Part shown: in pieces, positions 13,101-22,758 of the stretch
How the letters are laid out: each line of letters opens with the position of its first letter
Position numbering within the stretch: position 1 is the first letter of the stretch
Origin: Vanilla planifolia
Lineage: Eukaryota > Streptophyta > Magnoliopsida > Asparagales > Orchidaceae
DNA: 64,000 bases
Assembly (NCBI GenBank): GCA_023846275.1
Contig: CM043868.1
Span: 6,343,653-6,407,652, forward strand
Reading direction: 5' to 3'
The notes under the pieces: model-generated
Seen by the model: the letters and a program-made list of their open reading frames with translations, nothing else
Databases searched by the model: none
Told to the model about the DNA's origin: nothing
Made by a program: the position numbers and the translations under genes

Positions 13101-16100
13101 TTCTATCTTCAGTTGTCACGTCTTTGAAATAATCATCCTTGTGGTACATGTGGACCACATTCATGTCACTGAAAGTGATACCTTTGATATCATTACCATG
13201 GACATGGGTTATCAAAAAGATTTTCTTGACATCAAGTTTTCACAAAACAAAGATGGTGCCCATCTTTTCCAAAAGAAATATGTCATAAAACTACTAAAGA
13301 AGGGAAACTTTATAAAATTTAAATAATGAGGAAATTTTTGCAGATACACTCTAATTTCTGATAGACAATCTCATCTACATAACTAATATATGACCTGATA
13401 TCCTTTTGCCATAGAAGCAAGAAATCAATATAGGCAAAAGCCAAAGTTGAAGCATTAGAATGTTGTTTTAAAGATTTGAAGATATATTAAAAGGTTTAAC
13501 ATATAAAAAACATAATTGCTTACAAATTAAAGCCTACCTTAATGATGGAGCTATTGGAGTTCAAAAATTTGCTTATACATCTGCATTTTTGTGAAAGAAA
13601 ACCTTGTGCCATAAAAAAGCAAACTATTACTGTTGATTTAGTTCTAGAGCTGAAAATAAAGGAATGGTGCACCCCACCTATGAAACAATATCAATAACAA
13701 AAACTTATTGAATAGTTTGGTTTACGTGTTTCTCAAATGATGACTCTTAAATGTGATAACAAAATAACCATTTAAATTACAAAGCAATCCTATTTTTCCA
13801 AAATGAATTAAGTATATTAAAATAAGATGTTCATCAATGGTGTTTTGTCAAAAGCATCGCCACTCACATCTATAATGGATAACAACTAGAAAAGTTTTTT
13901 TTATAAAGGCTTTGCTACCTGTTCGATTCTCCAATCCTTGTAGCAAGATCAAGCTTCAAGGTACTTATGCTCCTTAAAAAGACGTATTATTAGCAAGATT
14001 AGAAAGCCAATATGCTATCATATTACTTAGTTGATAATATAAGATATTCTTCAATTATATTGTAATATATTCTCTTTATTAACACAATATTCCTCAATTA
14101 CATTGGAACTTTTTGAAACTATTTAGCTAAGTTGGGCATGATGAATTATTAATGGAGATAAGAGATTACAATAGGAGAAGGAAACTTATTGAATTGCTGA
14201 AGTTTACCTCATCTTGCTAGTTTGGGAGATATGTTTATCAATTCTTCTTGTTATAATCAACTTTCTGTTTTAATTGAGCTTGTGTTGACACAATTTGTAG
14301 TTACTTTTTATAAAAATTTGTGGAATCAACAGCAAAAACTTCAAAACAAAAAAGACAAAAGTTGCCACGAGCTACTTTTGTTATATGAGTGAAGGAACAT
14401 ATCATATGAAGCATTTATGATGATCTTGAGAAACGTTTTGAACTAAGAATAATCTTAGTGGAAATCACAAAATCTACTCTAAGTTTACAAGTGAATGAAA
14501 ATCCTGTGTAGGAAAATTTAAATAAAAATTGAGCAAAAGACAAACAAACAATAAGAAAAACACAATGAAAATTGCATCAGCAAGAGCAATGAAAATGTTA
14601 TGCCGTGTATGGTAAGCACAATAAAGCTGCAAAACTTGAAATGGAACTGCAGAATTATTTCACATGCAAACAAGATGGCCACCGCTCTAACAAAACGTTA
14701 TCAGGATATCTATAAGAACAAGCTGAATCCACTGCACAACATAAGAAACAGGATGCAAAAGTTTCACTTCAAATATTCAATAGAGACTAACCTTAACAAC
14801 AGACCCAGATCCAATGAGTATATTTTGAGGTTTCATATCACGATGAATAATGCGGTTTGAATGCAAGTAATACAGTGCTCTTACCTGGAAAATATGGTAC
14901 ACGTGCACTTAAAGGTACACAACACAAACAGACGGCATTCAACTGGTACAACAAAGAAAAGTGAAATGGCTAAAACTACCAACTGTTTTGCAATGGGTTG
15001 AACTTGTTCTTCTGGAAGTGATTTGTCATCCTCAAGAACCTCAAATAATTCTCCCTGAAATGAAAAGGAAATAAGATAGCCCATTTCTGCAGCCAGTACG
15101 ATTAAATAGGTAAAAGCAACCCATATATTCAAACTGAGATGATTTCTACCTGAGCAAATTCCGTGACAACACAGAACTCTTGGGGACTCTCAAATGCATC
15201 AAGCATTTCAATAATGTTTTCATGTTTTAGTTTCCTCAAGATCTATCAAATGACGATGTTAATACTTATGAAAACCACACTACAATATTTGAAAAATGAC
15301 AAAAAATGAAGCAACATAATATTAAACCTCCAAACAGCGTTTAGGATTGAATCTAGAAAATTGAAAAGCACAAAAAACATCTCATGAAACAAGTAAAACA
15401 TTATTAAACCATAAAATAAACCAAAACAACATGAAGGTGTCATTTGCTCGATACAGTTGAGATATCATAATGCACTGTTGAATTTCAAAAACATTATGAC
15501 AAATACATAGGTACTAATGACAGTAGCTTTCAAGTTTACCCATGCATACAAAATGATGTGTAATTGCTCATCAATGCGAGCATGAAAAGGTTGTGCAATC
15601 TACTATTTGTTATACATATGGGAAATTTGAGAAGATGCAAAACTTCAACAATATTAAGAATTTTATCAGTTACAAAATACTTATTTAGAAACACAGGCAG
15701 TGTTTTATGAAGACGAGAGTAATCTGAATCAAAAACAAATAAAATGTATTTATCCCATATTCCACAAAGCAAGGTGATGCCAGAAAATATCTTTGCGAAA
15801 ATAAATCAGTAACTCGCAATTAGCTGGATCTCAGCATCACCAAACTTTCAAAATGTGGCAACAAGGAAGATAATCGAAGTGAGACTTACAAAATGTTTTC
15901 ATTAACCAAATCTAAAAAATATCAACCACTGTGCACCCATCTTAGGGGCAGAACAACTAATACTTAATTTACAATTAAAATGAGACATAGAACTTGCCAT
16001 GAGCATCCAATTTTCCTTAGTTTTCAAAGTAACTGTCTTTATTTTCATTAACTATTAATAAATTGTGCAGAAATTGATAAATCCCACATTCTAAGGATAT

Positions 16101-19100
16101 CCTCAAAGTAGCAAAAATTCACTACTTTATTGTAGTCGTTGTTGTAGTACAAAAAGTCATGAAACGTGGAATTCAAACACTTCTCATAATAGCTTCTCCC
16201 ATTCATTAGTCCAGGTGATTCTTCGAGTGCCACATGGCACAAGCTTCACAATTCAAATGAGCATCTTACGCCCACTTGTTGCATCAATGACTATATGATC
16301 ACCATGTGGCCTTGGAAAAGGCCCATGCTATTCGTGGTTGTGAAAATGATCCAAATCCCTCTACCTTGAATCTCTTTAAGAGATACACTCAACATTGACA
16401 ATGACCAAAAAGGCTAGGTTAATATGAAAATTTGCTAGAACTTCAAAGACTTACAAGATTGGAATATCTAAGGTCTAAAACCACATGAATAGATTGGAAT
16501 ATTCAAGGTCTAAAACCACATGAATATCTATGAAACACCTAGGACCAAAGATGATAAAGAATGATCTTCAAATGATATATTACAATGAGAGAAATCATCA
16601 AACAAGAACTAATTCCTAACATATTCTAGATGAAAGGGTACAAAGATAAAAAATCTCATTAAATATGAAAGAAAAATCATATGATTTATATATGACATCA
16701 TGATCTTAAGATATTAAAACATCTTTTAAAGATAAAACTTGTTTGGGTCAAAATAGAGAACCCAAAGAAATAATACCTTAACATAGTAAATCGGATCATC
16801 ATAATCTATGCACTCAATAAAAAAATTTTCTTTGTTACAACAAAAACTCGATAAAACTTTTCTCTCTTTTCACAAGGTTATGGAAAGATTGAAAAGAGCA
16901 TATGAGAAAACAAAAGTGATGGGAAAACATGGCCAAACTTTCTTCCTTAACTACTAAAGATAAAAAAAAAACAAAATGACTAAAACCTAATAAAGATGAT
17001 CCTTTACAACATAGGGTAACAATGAGCAAAATATCCTTTGCTCCATAAGAAAGTCCTATTTAAACTCTTCTAGGGCTCCCAACAAATTTACATCAATTAT
17101 TAAAATTCAAGTTTCAAGATAAAAGCAATTTTTAAGATGAACTTGAAGTTAAAAGTCAAAGAGATCAAGATCTCAAATTAAAAACTCGATTAATCCTTTT
17201 AATTAGCTTCTAAAATCATTGAAGATTTGAATCCATCAAAAATAGTTAATTCAAATTTAAGTGTTTGGATGGAGAACGATAGTGATAAAACAAAATGGGT
17301 TGAATCTAAAATATGAATGGTCACGTACTGTGAGATCAAATTGGCTAATTTCACCTCATTTGATGATTTGGTAAAGTTTTCTTCAACATATCAAACAAAC
17401 TAATTTCTCAATAGGATGATCTATTAAGTCTCCTTTATTAGAATTTGAAAATCCTTTACTTAGATGATCCAATCACCCTTATTAGACAAAGCAATCCAAC
17501 AACAAATGGTTCAATTTAGCTCATCAAAATTTCCAATGATTTCCTCTTCTCAAGTCAAGAAAAATCATTCATTTGTTACATAATCCATTAACTTTGTCAA
17601 AGGATTCAAACAAGATTCAAACCATTTGATCTACTACTAGATTTTTTATTTCCATTCTTTAATTTTGTTGCACTTCATGAACCAATTAGCAAATGTTAAT
17701 GAAGGATCATGGCAATACAATGGCCCCATGACTGATCCCCTAATCGTGGGTCCCCCCTCTTTGAAGAAGAGACTTGCTCTTATCAATCAAGTACATATAA
17801 GAACTCAACTTGACCTCATTCTAGTATAAACCCTTTTGTCTTTGATGAAAGCTACCTTATCTTGCCAATTTTGAAAGTCCCTTTGGTGCCTTGTCATGTG
17901 GTAATGTTTTCATTTCTAGAATGAAATCATCTTAGTCCCCTAACAAAATCATCCATTGGAAATAGAACTTTTACAATCTCTTCATTTAACATTAGATTTA
18001 ACAACATCATAGCTAAATAAATATTCATATATGAAGGAAGACCTAGTTAAAAAGTATTATCTCTTACACTTCTCAAAACCTTGAAAGGTTCATATCAAAT
18101 AAGCTTCAGCATTTTCCTTCTCCTTTCAATCTCCCATTATAAATATGCAGCCATATAAGATCCCAAATATCACAACTTACCTCCACTCTATATTGGTCAT
18201 GGCACTCCTTTGTACCTTTGTTAATCTTTCTATAACTATTTTCACACTCATGGATTTGTAGATCTTCTTGATAAATCATTGGGTATGATTTACTTCGCTT
18301 CCTCTTACTTCGATGTTACATAGAAGAAAAACTCTAAATTAAATAAACATTCAAGCAAATACCCCAAGGATATCATGTGTTGAACCAAAAAAAATACACT
18401 ATTCACAAGAGAAAAGAGATGAATTATGCAAATTTAAGATTTAATTAAAATCAATTTCAAACAAAACAAAATAATAATAAAAATCTTTTACTTTCACAAA
18501 GTGATTTCAATCAACTCAAGTTGAATTCAATAATTCAAATATCTTAAGATTACAAAGACTTAAACAAGATTAAATCTCAAATAATTTCACAAAAGAAACC
18601 TTTGCTTAATCTCAATCTAAAAACAACCAACTTAAATTTTTGGCAATAAGTATTCTTTTTTTATCTTGATAAGTTGTATAACATTTTTAGAAAATCTTCA
18701 ACTTGAAATCTAGTAACAATGTTGATTGTTGTAACACAAGACAAAGTAAACCAAATAACAAAAACACAAGATTTTTAAGTGGCTCAATAAAACCTTTGTC
18801 CACATCTACCCCCGAGCAAATAACTAAACTTTTACTACAATTCACTCTCGTTCTGCCGCTGCCAGGTGGGATAATCCCAATACAGCATTCCTTTTTTGTC
18901 ACAACTAAGCATGGATCAAACTAATACAAATCCACTTGTTTTTGTCGTAGCCAAGTAGAGGTTAACCTAATACAAATATACTCCCGTTACTATCATAGAA
19001 TAGTACAAATCAATCCCTCTCAAATAAGTATAACAATAGCTAAATCAGACATTATAACACTTATACATTGTAATACATACAAATTTCTATGCTATTCACA

Positions 19101-22100
19101 TGAGAAAATATATGACAATATCTAAATAATATAAAAAAATTACCAAGCAATATACAAAATTAATATGCAATCAAGCACAAAATACAACAGAAACAATAAC
19201 AAGAATAAAAGAGTATTCACGATTTAAGGCACAACTTATGACTAGACTTTCTTCCCTTATAAATGATTTTACAATTGATTCAATAACTTCTTCATACTCT
19301 AACATGCTAATATTTATACCACACGAAGTAACAGTTGATTAAACAAGTTCAAACAACTAAAAACTCATCCTAAAATGATTGAATTAACCATTATGCTTTA
19401 GCTATAAAGACGTATTATTACGATAACAAGATCGCACAAAAGTGATAGGTAATAAAACATATCACTCCGACAATGCACCAATTCGATCAGTTCATTTCCA
19501 CATCTTATAAAGTATCGTACATATATGATAAGTACATCGTATGATACGAAAGAACAAAATCTTTCACATCTAACTTCAGTGCTCTCAGAAATATTAAATA
19601 ATGTAGAATCATACAAAATGATATATTGTATGAAAAGTTCTCAACACAAATCATGAATCATCATATTCATACGAGTAGTGAATTGTACTAATATGATACT
19701 AGTTTGCTCATTACATAACCAATTCCCCAAATAAACTTTTTGGGTATGTATCGAACAAGTACATAAATAGATCATATATCAAAGAACTTGCATATCACCT
19801 AAGTCCTAAACTCTCATTATAATGATATAATGATCATATAAATAAGAATAATTTATTGTACTTATAGGACACAACAAGCTCCAACACAATTAAGATCGTT
19901 CAATCTAATCCCCTGTCCAATTTCTTAGAGAACATATATAAATATGATAGATACATCATACTATATGACACAATAAACCTTAAACACTTCTCAAATAAAT
20001 TATAGTTGTACTTTTACGACCATGATATCGTACATGTACGAACAAAAGAGATGGTATACTTAACCTAAGATTACCTGTAGTCAATAATAGACCTTACAAG
20101 AGTCTTAATAACTAAAGTTTAAACGTGAGAATAGCGAGAAATTAAGGCAAAAAAAAAGTTTTCACCACAAAAGAGATTAAATTTTCCAAGAAATGTTTCT
20201 TTAAAGGATATTGAATTCATGAAATTCTGAATTAAAAAATTCTTTATCCTTCTTACCCTTTTATATAAAAATTTAAATACAATATTTTATTATAAAATAT
20301 ATAATATTTTAATTTTTAGCATGAAATATGTGATTTTGACTAAAATATAAAACTTTCATAAATTGTTCGCGCCACAGCAAGATTGTTTGCCCAAGCTAAG
20401 CACTACTCGTATGTAAGTGCTACTCTTGTGTACAGACAGGCCCTGCAAACTCGATTTGACCATATAGATACAATAGTTTCACCTACCAAGCGCACAAATT
20501 GCGTGTGCAGTAGGTGAGCAACACACGTGCGTGGTCCCGCAAAGACATCAAGAGTGCCGCGCCTGACCAACGCATGCTCCGACGCGCCTGCTACAAACCA
20601 TCATGCTCAAGCATACGCAATTCTTGCTACATGGTTATGCTACTATAGTTTTCATCATTTTGTCACATCTCTTAATTTTTTTCATAATTTTTTATTTAAT
20701 GAACCTGCAATTGAGCTCATGAACAACTATGAATAATGATACAATCAATAATAAATACAATGTACTAAAGATATAAGATATATATGTAAATAATCTAATT
20801 TAGGCGCGAATAAACTTGTATGAAAAAAATGTCTTAAAATCTCTCCAATTTAACTACACGAGCAGTATAAAAGAAACCCTATGTGTCATAAAATCATTAA
20901 ATGATAAGTTTAACAATTCTAATCCAAAGTAAAATGCAAATGAGTTTCGATTTGGTAGCCATTTTGCCAAGAGCTAGAATAACGACTCCATGATTTGCAA
21001 GTTAAGACAACACGTGCAAAGCCACCATTATGTCAAAATAACTCTTCACGTATGGATCACTTCAAAAAAATATTTGATTAAACTCTCAATTTGAGTAGAC
21101 CAATTTAATCTTAAAATACATGATATGAAAAATACTCAAAAAAAACATTAAAAATAGAAGCTTTGTTTTTATCAAACAAGTGTTGCAGTGGCCAAAGATA
21201 CAACACCTTAAACAAGATCTTTCCAATAAAACTCTAATTTCTCAATTGTAAACAAATTGAATATACGATAAACCTTCTCATCACATCTTTGATTGATGTG
21301 CATGATATCCTCGTAGTAAATGTACTATAGTTCTATCAACCACCTCGATCTGGATCTCTAATTGTGAATAGAATGTCATACTCTTCTTCAATATGGCACT
21401 GATCATAACCTAAAAATATTCCCAAAATTCACTAAAGCATCCATACCATGGTGAAGCTTGCTTCCTCTCTCAAACTAGGAGGCTTCCTTGAGCATCATAT
21501 GGGAGGCTTCAAAGTTCAAGTGAGCATCCAACGACCTCATTCTCCTTCCAGGTGTATACAATCATCATTTGCCCTTTTAAGTGTCAATGTAATTTGCCAC
21601 TACAAAATGGCTCCTAGTAAATTCGACCAATGTTTGAATTTAAGAGAATTCAACCAACATCTTAGCATCAAGGAGTTATTAAACATTCATGAGAGATCTA
21701 TGACTACCATATGGCAATCAAAAGATGGCCCAAGGCTCCATAATAATTCTTTCACTTTGGAGAATATTTGAAGACATGCAAATTTTAGTTGCACTAATTG
21801 TAGTGTGTTTACTCAACTTTCAAAAACTAATCCCTCATGGATGAGTATAATTGATCCTTTGATACCAAAATGTCAAGCTTCAGATCAACCAATTATGAAG
21901 ACCAAAAAGCTATATCAAAATATGAAGAAATAATACCACATTCCATCAACTTAACAATAGAAAATGGCTCAAGGCACTAATTTTGACGAAGGTTCTTTTC
22001 ACTCCTCTCTCTTTTCCTTTGCAAGTTTGGCCCATGGATTTTAGCCAAGCTTCTTCTCCCCTTATGAGATCTTTCCCCCTATAATGTCTTTCTCGGCAAA

Positions 22101-22758
22101 ATAAATCTCAATTTTACCTTGAATCACAATTCGCATCAACAAACCCAAAGCTAAAGTTGTTCCCATATTAGCCCAATTTGGCATCTTGCACTCTTGATGC
22201 AAAAATGCTGACTAACCTCAAGTATAACCTTCTCATACAATAGAAAACAAATTGAATTTTCCTATCTACAAAAGCCTTCATTTTAGTGGATGACATAATC
22301 CAACAGAAAGTTTCACTTGCAAAGTAATCATATGCAGCAACCAAACAAAATGCATGGAAAATGAAATATAGCAACGCAAAAAAAAATTCAGCTAAAAAAC
22401 AGAAAAAAATCTGACATTTCGAAAAAAAAAAAAAAAAAAAGATGTTAGCCACGAACAATAAATTGCACGACATTTCTACGGCAGAAAAATTACCTCTATC
22501 TCCTGTCTAAGATTTTGAATATCCTTCTCGCTCTTCCCAGATTTTAGAATAAACTTCATCGCAACAGTCTAAAATAGAAAAGTAAATAGGTTTGACAATC
22601 AAAAGGTATGGATAACTTGATCTCATAATGCAGCAAAACAAACAAATTCTCCTGTTATGTCAGAAACCCACACGGCCGGTATACTTGCGCCTGCCTTTGT
22701 AAACCTTCCCGAAAGAGCCTTCGCCAACAAGCTCTAAAACATGGTAATTTTCTATCAT
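1039..22758 (-). CDS. TIO: TIO/FUSED-type Ser/Thr protein kinase gene, 5' part (exons 1-6 of a longer gene)
   Basis: Six exons on the minus strand join in phase into the first 162 codons of a plant FUSED-family kinase. Visible kinase elements are the Gly loop GEGSFG (residues 12-17), catalytic Lys34 in TVAMKF, alpha-C Glu52 in RQEIE, the segment [10 protein letters not shown] (86-95), the HRD loop [10 protein letters not shown] (122-131) and DFG (144-146). Every intron seen is GT-AG; sizes are 103, 7251, 95, 95 and 13689 bp, and the sixth runs off the left edge. In Arabidopsis TIO is a protein of about 1300 residues with an N-terminal kinase and a long C-terminal repeat region; it acts at the phragmoplast in cytokinesis. 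Only about the first half of the kinase domain lies here. No stop, frameshift or lost catalytic residue is seen, so the gene is probably functional despite its TE-filled introns. The family call rests on remembered similarity to TIO. Confidence 0.9.
1664..1891 (+). repeat. 5' LTR remnant of outer copia
   Basis: An AT-rich stretch ending in CA directly before a primer binding site. Part of it (about 1720-1800) matches the region just after the RNase H at about 13985-14100. The left limit is a guess at a TG dinucleotide. Confidence 0.45.
1892..1904 (+). other. Primer binding site of outer copia (tRNA-iMet type)
   Basis: Reads TGGTATCAAAGCC, one change from the usual copia TGGTATCAGAGC. A possible gag start ATG follows at 1955. 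Confidence 0.7.
1955..3179 (+). pseudogene. Probable copia gag region, heavily decayed
   Basis: Lies between the primer binding site and the inner element. The frame from ATG 1955 soon breaks. Short gag-like phrases can be made out, such as ATFML with NTNGMW around 2530-2570, but no domain survives and I cannot separate gag from early pol. Position is the main support. Confidence 0.3.
3180..4816 (-). repeat. 3' LTR of inner copia
   Basis: The partner of the LTR at 9771-11510. Its inner edge is fixed by the polypurine tract at 4817-4829. The outer edge is uncertain because the first 70-100 bp of the right copy have no clear match here. Confidence 0.7.
4817..4829 (-). other. Polypurine tract of inner copia
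   Basis: The minus strand reads TTTGTTATCATAAAAAAGGGG then AGC just before the LTR, the usual copia arrangement of GTTATCATnAAAAAGGGGGAG. It marks the start of plus-strand DNA synthesis and the inner edge of the 3' LTR. Confidence 0.7.
4850..7289 (-). other. Unassigned interior of inner copia
   Basis: Copia RT and RNase H should lie here, but neither the YVDD region nor the RNase H signature could be read on the minus strand. An open frame at 4956-5183 (75 codons, with a run of Asp codons from an ATC/TCA repeat at 5022-5040) resembles nothing I know. The segment could be a deletion with replacement, a further insertion or an extra 3' gene. Confidence 0.35.
7290..7720 (-). pseudogene. copia integrase fragment of inner element
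   Basis: The minus strand gives [15 protein letters not shown] (end of the GAG-pre-integrase zinc domain), then [20 protein letters not shown] (core strand with the first catalytic Asp region), [12 protein letters not shown] (second Asp motif) and a degraded PQQNG segment near 7330. The order is correct for copia pol. Stops are present throughout. Confidence 0.75.
8780..9713 (-). pseudogene. copia gag (UBN2 type) of inner element, broken
   Basis: On the minus strand, frames that break and resume give typical plant copia gag phrases: [18 protein letters not shown] near 9712, then [57 protein letters not shown] and [12 protein letters not shown] zinc-knuckle-like [13 protein letters not shown] follows near 8830. 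Gag would form the cytoplasmic particle. At least three stops or frame changes make it non-coding. Confidence 0.8.
9753..9769 (-). other. Primer binding site of inner copia
   Basis: The minus strand reads TTGCTATCAGAGTATGG, close to the plant copia site TTGGTATCAGAGCATGG (complement of initiator tRNA-Met). It directly abuts the LTR. Confidence 0.8.
9771..11510 (-). repeat. 5' LTR of inner copia
   Basis: About 1.74 kb, starting at TGAAGAG next to the primer binding site. It is alignable with 3180-4816, for example AAACAACAAAAACAAAGAAG at 10252 against a near-identical run at 3520, and the ends TTATGACTTTGTTATCATC against TTATGATTTTATTATAATC. It contains repeated phrases of the type TCATCTAACAAAGAAC. 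Confidence 0.75.
11511..12859 (+). other. Outer copia interior, unreadable
   Basis: AT-rich sequence between the right LTR of the inner element and readable copia RT. The last part (about 12790-12930) gives [13 protein letters not shown], the run-up to the RT palm. Nothing before that could be assigned. Confidence 0.35.
12860..13980 (+). pseudogene. Outer copia reverse transcriptase and RNase H, broken
   Basis: The open stretch 12943-13326 gives [20 protein letters not shown], then [25 protein letters not shown] (the YVDD active site decayed to HVDH) and [20 protein letters not shown]. After breaks the RNase H tail appears: a degraded SSRAENKGM, then [27 protein letters not shown] and TYAP near 13970, the usual end of copia pol. 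Loss of the active-site Asp and many stops show it is dead. Confidence 0.8.
13985..14125 (+). repeat. Probable 3' LTR remnant of outer copia
   Basis: Follows the RNase H end directly. It shares ATTAGCAAG plus a loosely matching AT-rich run with the 5' LTR around 1725-1800. It is short and diverged. Confidence 0.4.
14792..14884 (-). CDS. TIO: TIO exon 5 (residues 111-141), catalytic loop
   Basis: 93 nt, phase 0 at both ends, with acceptor TTCCAG and donor GTTAGT. It encodes [18 protein letters not shown] and then [13 protein letters not shown], the catalytic loop with HRD (124-126) and the Asn of subdomain VIB. It is followed by the 13.7-kb intron 5. Confidence 0.93.
14980..15054 (-). CDS. 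TIO: TIO exon 4 (residues 86-110)
   Basis: 75 nt, phase 0 at both ends, with acceptor TTTCAG and donor GTAGTT. It encodes [17 protein letters not shown] and then VQPIAKQL, the post-hinge helix typical of FUSED kinases. Reading through the donor gives a longer open frame in the intron that is not part of the gene. Confidence 0.93.
15150..15242 (-). CDS. TIO: TIO exon 3 (residues 55-85)
   Basis: 93 nt, phase 0 at both ends. It begins [18 protein letters not shown] and ends [10 protein letters not shown], which are kinase subdomains IV and V leading into the hinge. The acceptor is GATAG and the donor GTAGAA. The short introns 3 and 4 (95 bp each) contrast with the huge introns on either side. 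Confidence 0.93.
16456..16525 (+). repeat. Two tandem 35-bp copies
   Basis: AGATTGGAATATCTAAGG.. is repeated head to tail at 16456-16490 and 16491-16525 with two mismatches. No function is apparent. Confidence 0.9.
17840..18260 (-). pseudogene. Ty3/gypsy integrase C-terminal fragment
   Basis: The minus strand reads [17 protein letters not shown], then a stop-broken YEPFKVLR and VRDN, matching the gypsy integrase tail of the DLVWLHLNKQRLQGEGKK type that follows the catalytic core. Further left, stop-ridden sequence is compatible with the end of pol. No matching RT was found to the right. Confidence 0.65.
18640..19250. repeat. Possible copia-type LTR remnant
   Basis: Contains a phrase (about 18760-18815) like AAGTGGCTCAATAAAACC followed by TGTCCACATCTACCCCCG, which recalls the GTGGTTCGG..CCTACGTCCACG block found in many plant copia LTRs. 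There is no partner copy and no clear ends. Confidence 0.3.
19390..20059. repeat. LTR-like AT-rich block with repeated GTATGATAC-type palindromes
   Basis: Dense in short near-palindromes such as CATCGTATGATACG, ATCGTACATATATGAT and CGTACATGTACG. Blocks with the same flavour occur at 32560-33120 and 63050-63560. This is compositional similarity only; I could not align them. Confidence 0.35.
20060..20745 (-). repeat. Solo LTR, copy A of the gypsy LTR family
   Basis: Collinear with the LTRs at 44753-45585 and 47368-48147 and with the split copy 54841-62440. Shared landmarks in order are AATAGACCTT, ATTAAATTTTCCAAGAA, CCCTTTTATATAA (minus-strand TATA box), AATATTTTAATT, a GC-richer core, and TTTTCATCATTTTGTCACATC followed by ATTTAATGAACC. 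No second LTR or internal region adjoins it. It sits in TIO intron 2 in the same transcriptional direction as the gene. Confidence 0.6.
21857..21876 (-). other. Possible LTR-element primer binding site
   Basis: The minus strand contains TTTTGGTATCAAAGGATC, similar to the tRNA-Met type site. TGTCAAG on its right could be an LTR start. There is no other support. Confidence 0.25.
22494..22568 (-). CDS. TIO: TIO exon 2 (residues 30-54)
   Basis: 75 nt, phase 0 at both ends, flanked by TTTTAG and GTAATT. It encodes [18 protein letters not shown] and then NLRQEIE: the catalytic Lys of subdomain II and the alpha-C Glu of subdomain III. It is separated from exon 1 by only 103 bp but from exon 3 by 7.25 kb. 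Confidence 0.93.
22672..22758 (-). CDS. TIO: TIO exon 1 (coding part, residues 1-29)
   Basis: Starts [17 protein letters not shown] and ends in KYTGR; the donor is GTGGGT. It encodes the first beta strand and the Gly-rich ATP loop. The ATG at 22756-22758 was chosen because family members start a few residues before YHV. An in-frame open stretch continues upstream to a Met at 22857, but it does not resemble the family and is probably 5' UTR or intron. Phase 0 at the 3' end. Confidence 0.92.

Larger units (their letters stand above)
1664..14125 (+). mobile_element. Outer Ty1/copia element, decayed, interrupted by a second copia
   Basis: Inferred as one element from three parts in the same orientation: a 5' LTR remnant and tRNA-Met-type primer binding site (1664-1904), RT/RNase H (about 12860-13980) and a 3' LTR remnant (about 13985-14125) sharing a stretch like ATTAGCAAG..AGAA with the 5' LTR. 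The interior is split by the minus-strand element at about 3180-11510. Gag and integrase are too degraded to read; 11511-12859 probably holds pol remains I cannot align. Outer limits are approximate and no target duplication was found. Confidence 0.6.
1103..14791 (-). other. TIO: TIO intron 5, 13.7 kb, filled by nested copia elements
   Basis: Bounded by donor GTTAGT (14791 end) and acceptor CATCCAG (1103 end). About 12.5 kb of it is two copia-type elements, one inside the other. The remaining native intron is about 0.5 kb at the 3' side (1103-1663) and 0.7 kb at the 5' side (14126-14791); nothing is recognisable in either. The host gene is transcribed antisense to the outer element and sense to the inner one. 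Confidence 0.8.
15243..22493 (-). other. TIO: TIO intron 2, 7.25 kb
   Basis: Donor GTAATT at the 22493 end, acceptor GATAG at the 15243 end. Recognisable content is a gypsy integrase tail (17840-18260), LTR-like pieces (18640-20070), a solo LTR (20060-20745) and a possible primer binding site near 21857. The stretch 15243-17839 shows no element apart from a 35-bp tandem duplication. In 20746-22493 I see nothing beyond the possible primer site and a poly-A run of about 20 at 22420-22440. Confidence 0.75.

Noticed and set aside
18687..18924. Overlapping open frames on both strands
   Set aside because: They coincide with a phrase typical of copia LTRs; no protein domain.
22168..22473. 101-codon open frame next to TIO exon 2
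   Set aside because: Composed of intron sequence and a poly-A/T run giving a Phe stretch; no similarity, and it sits next to a proper splice donor.
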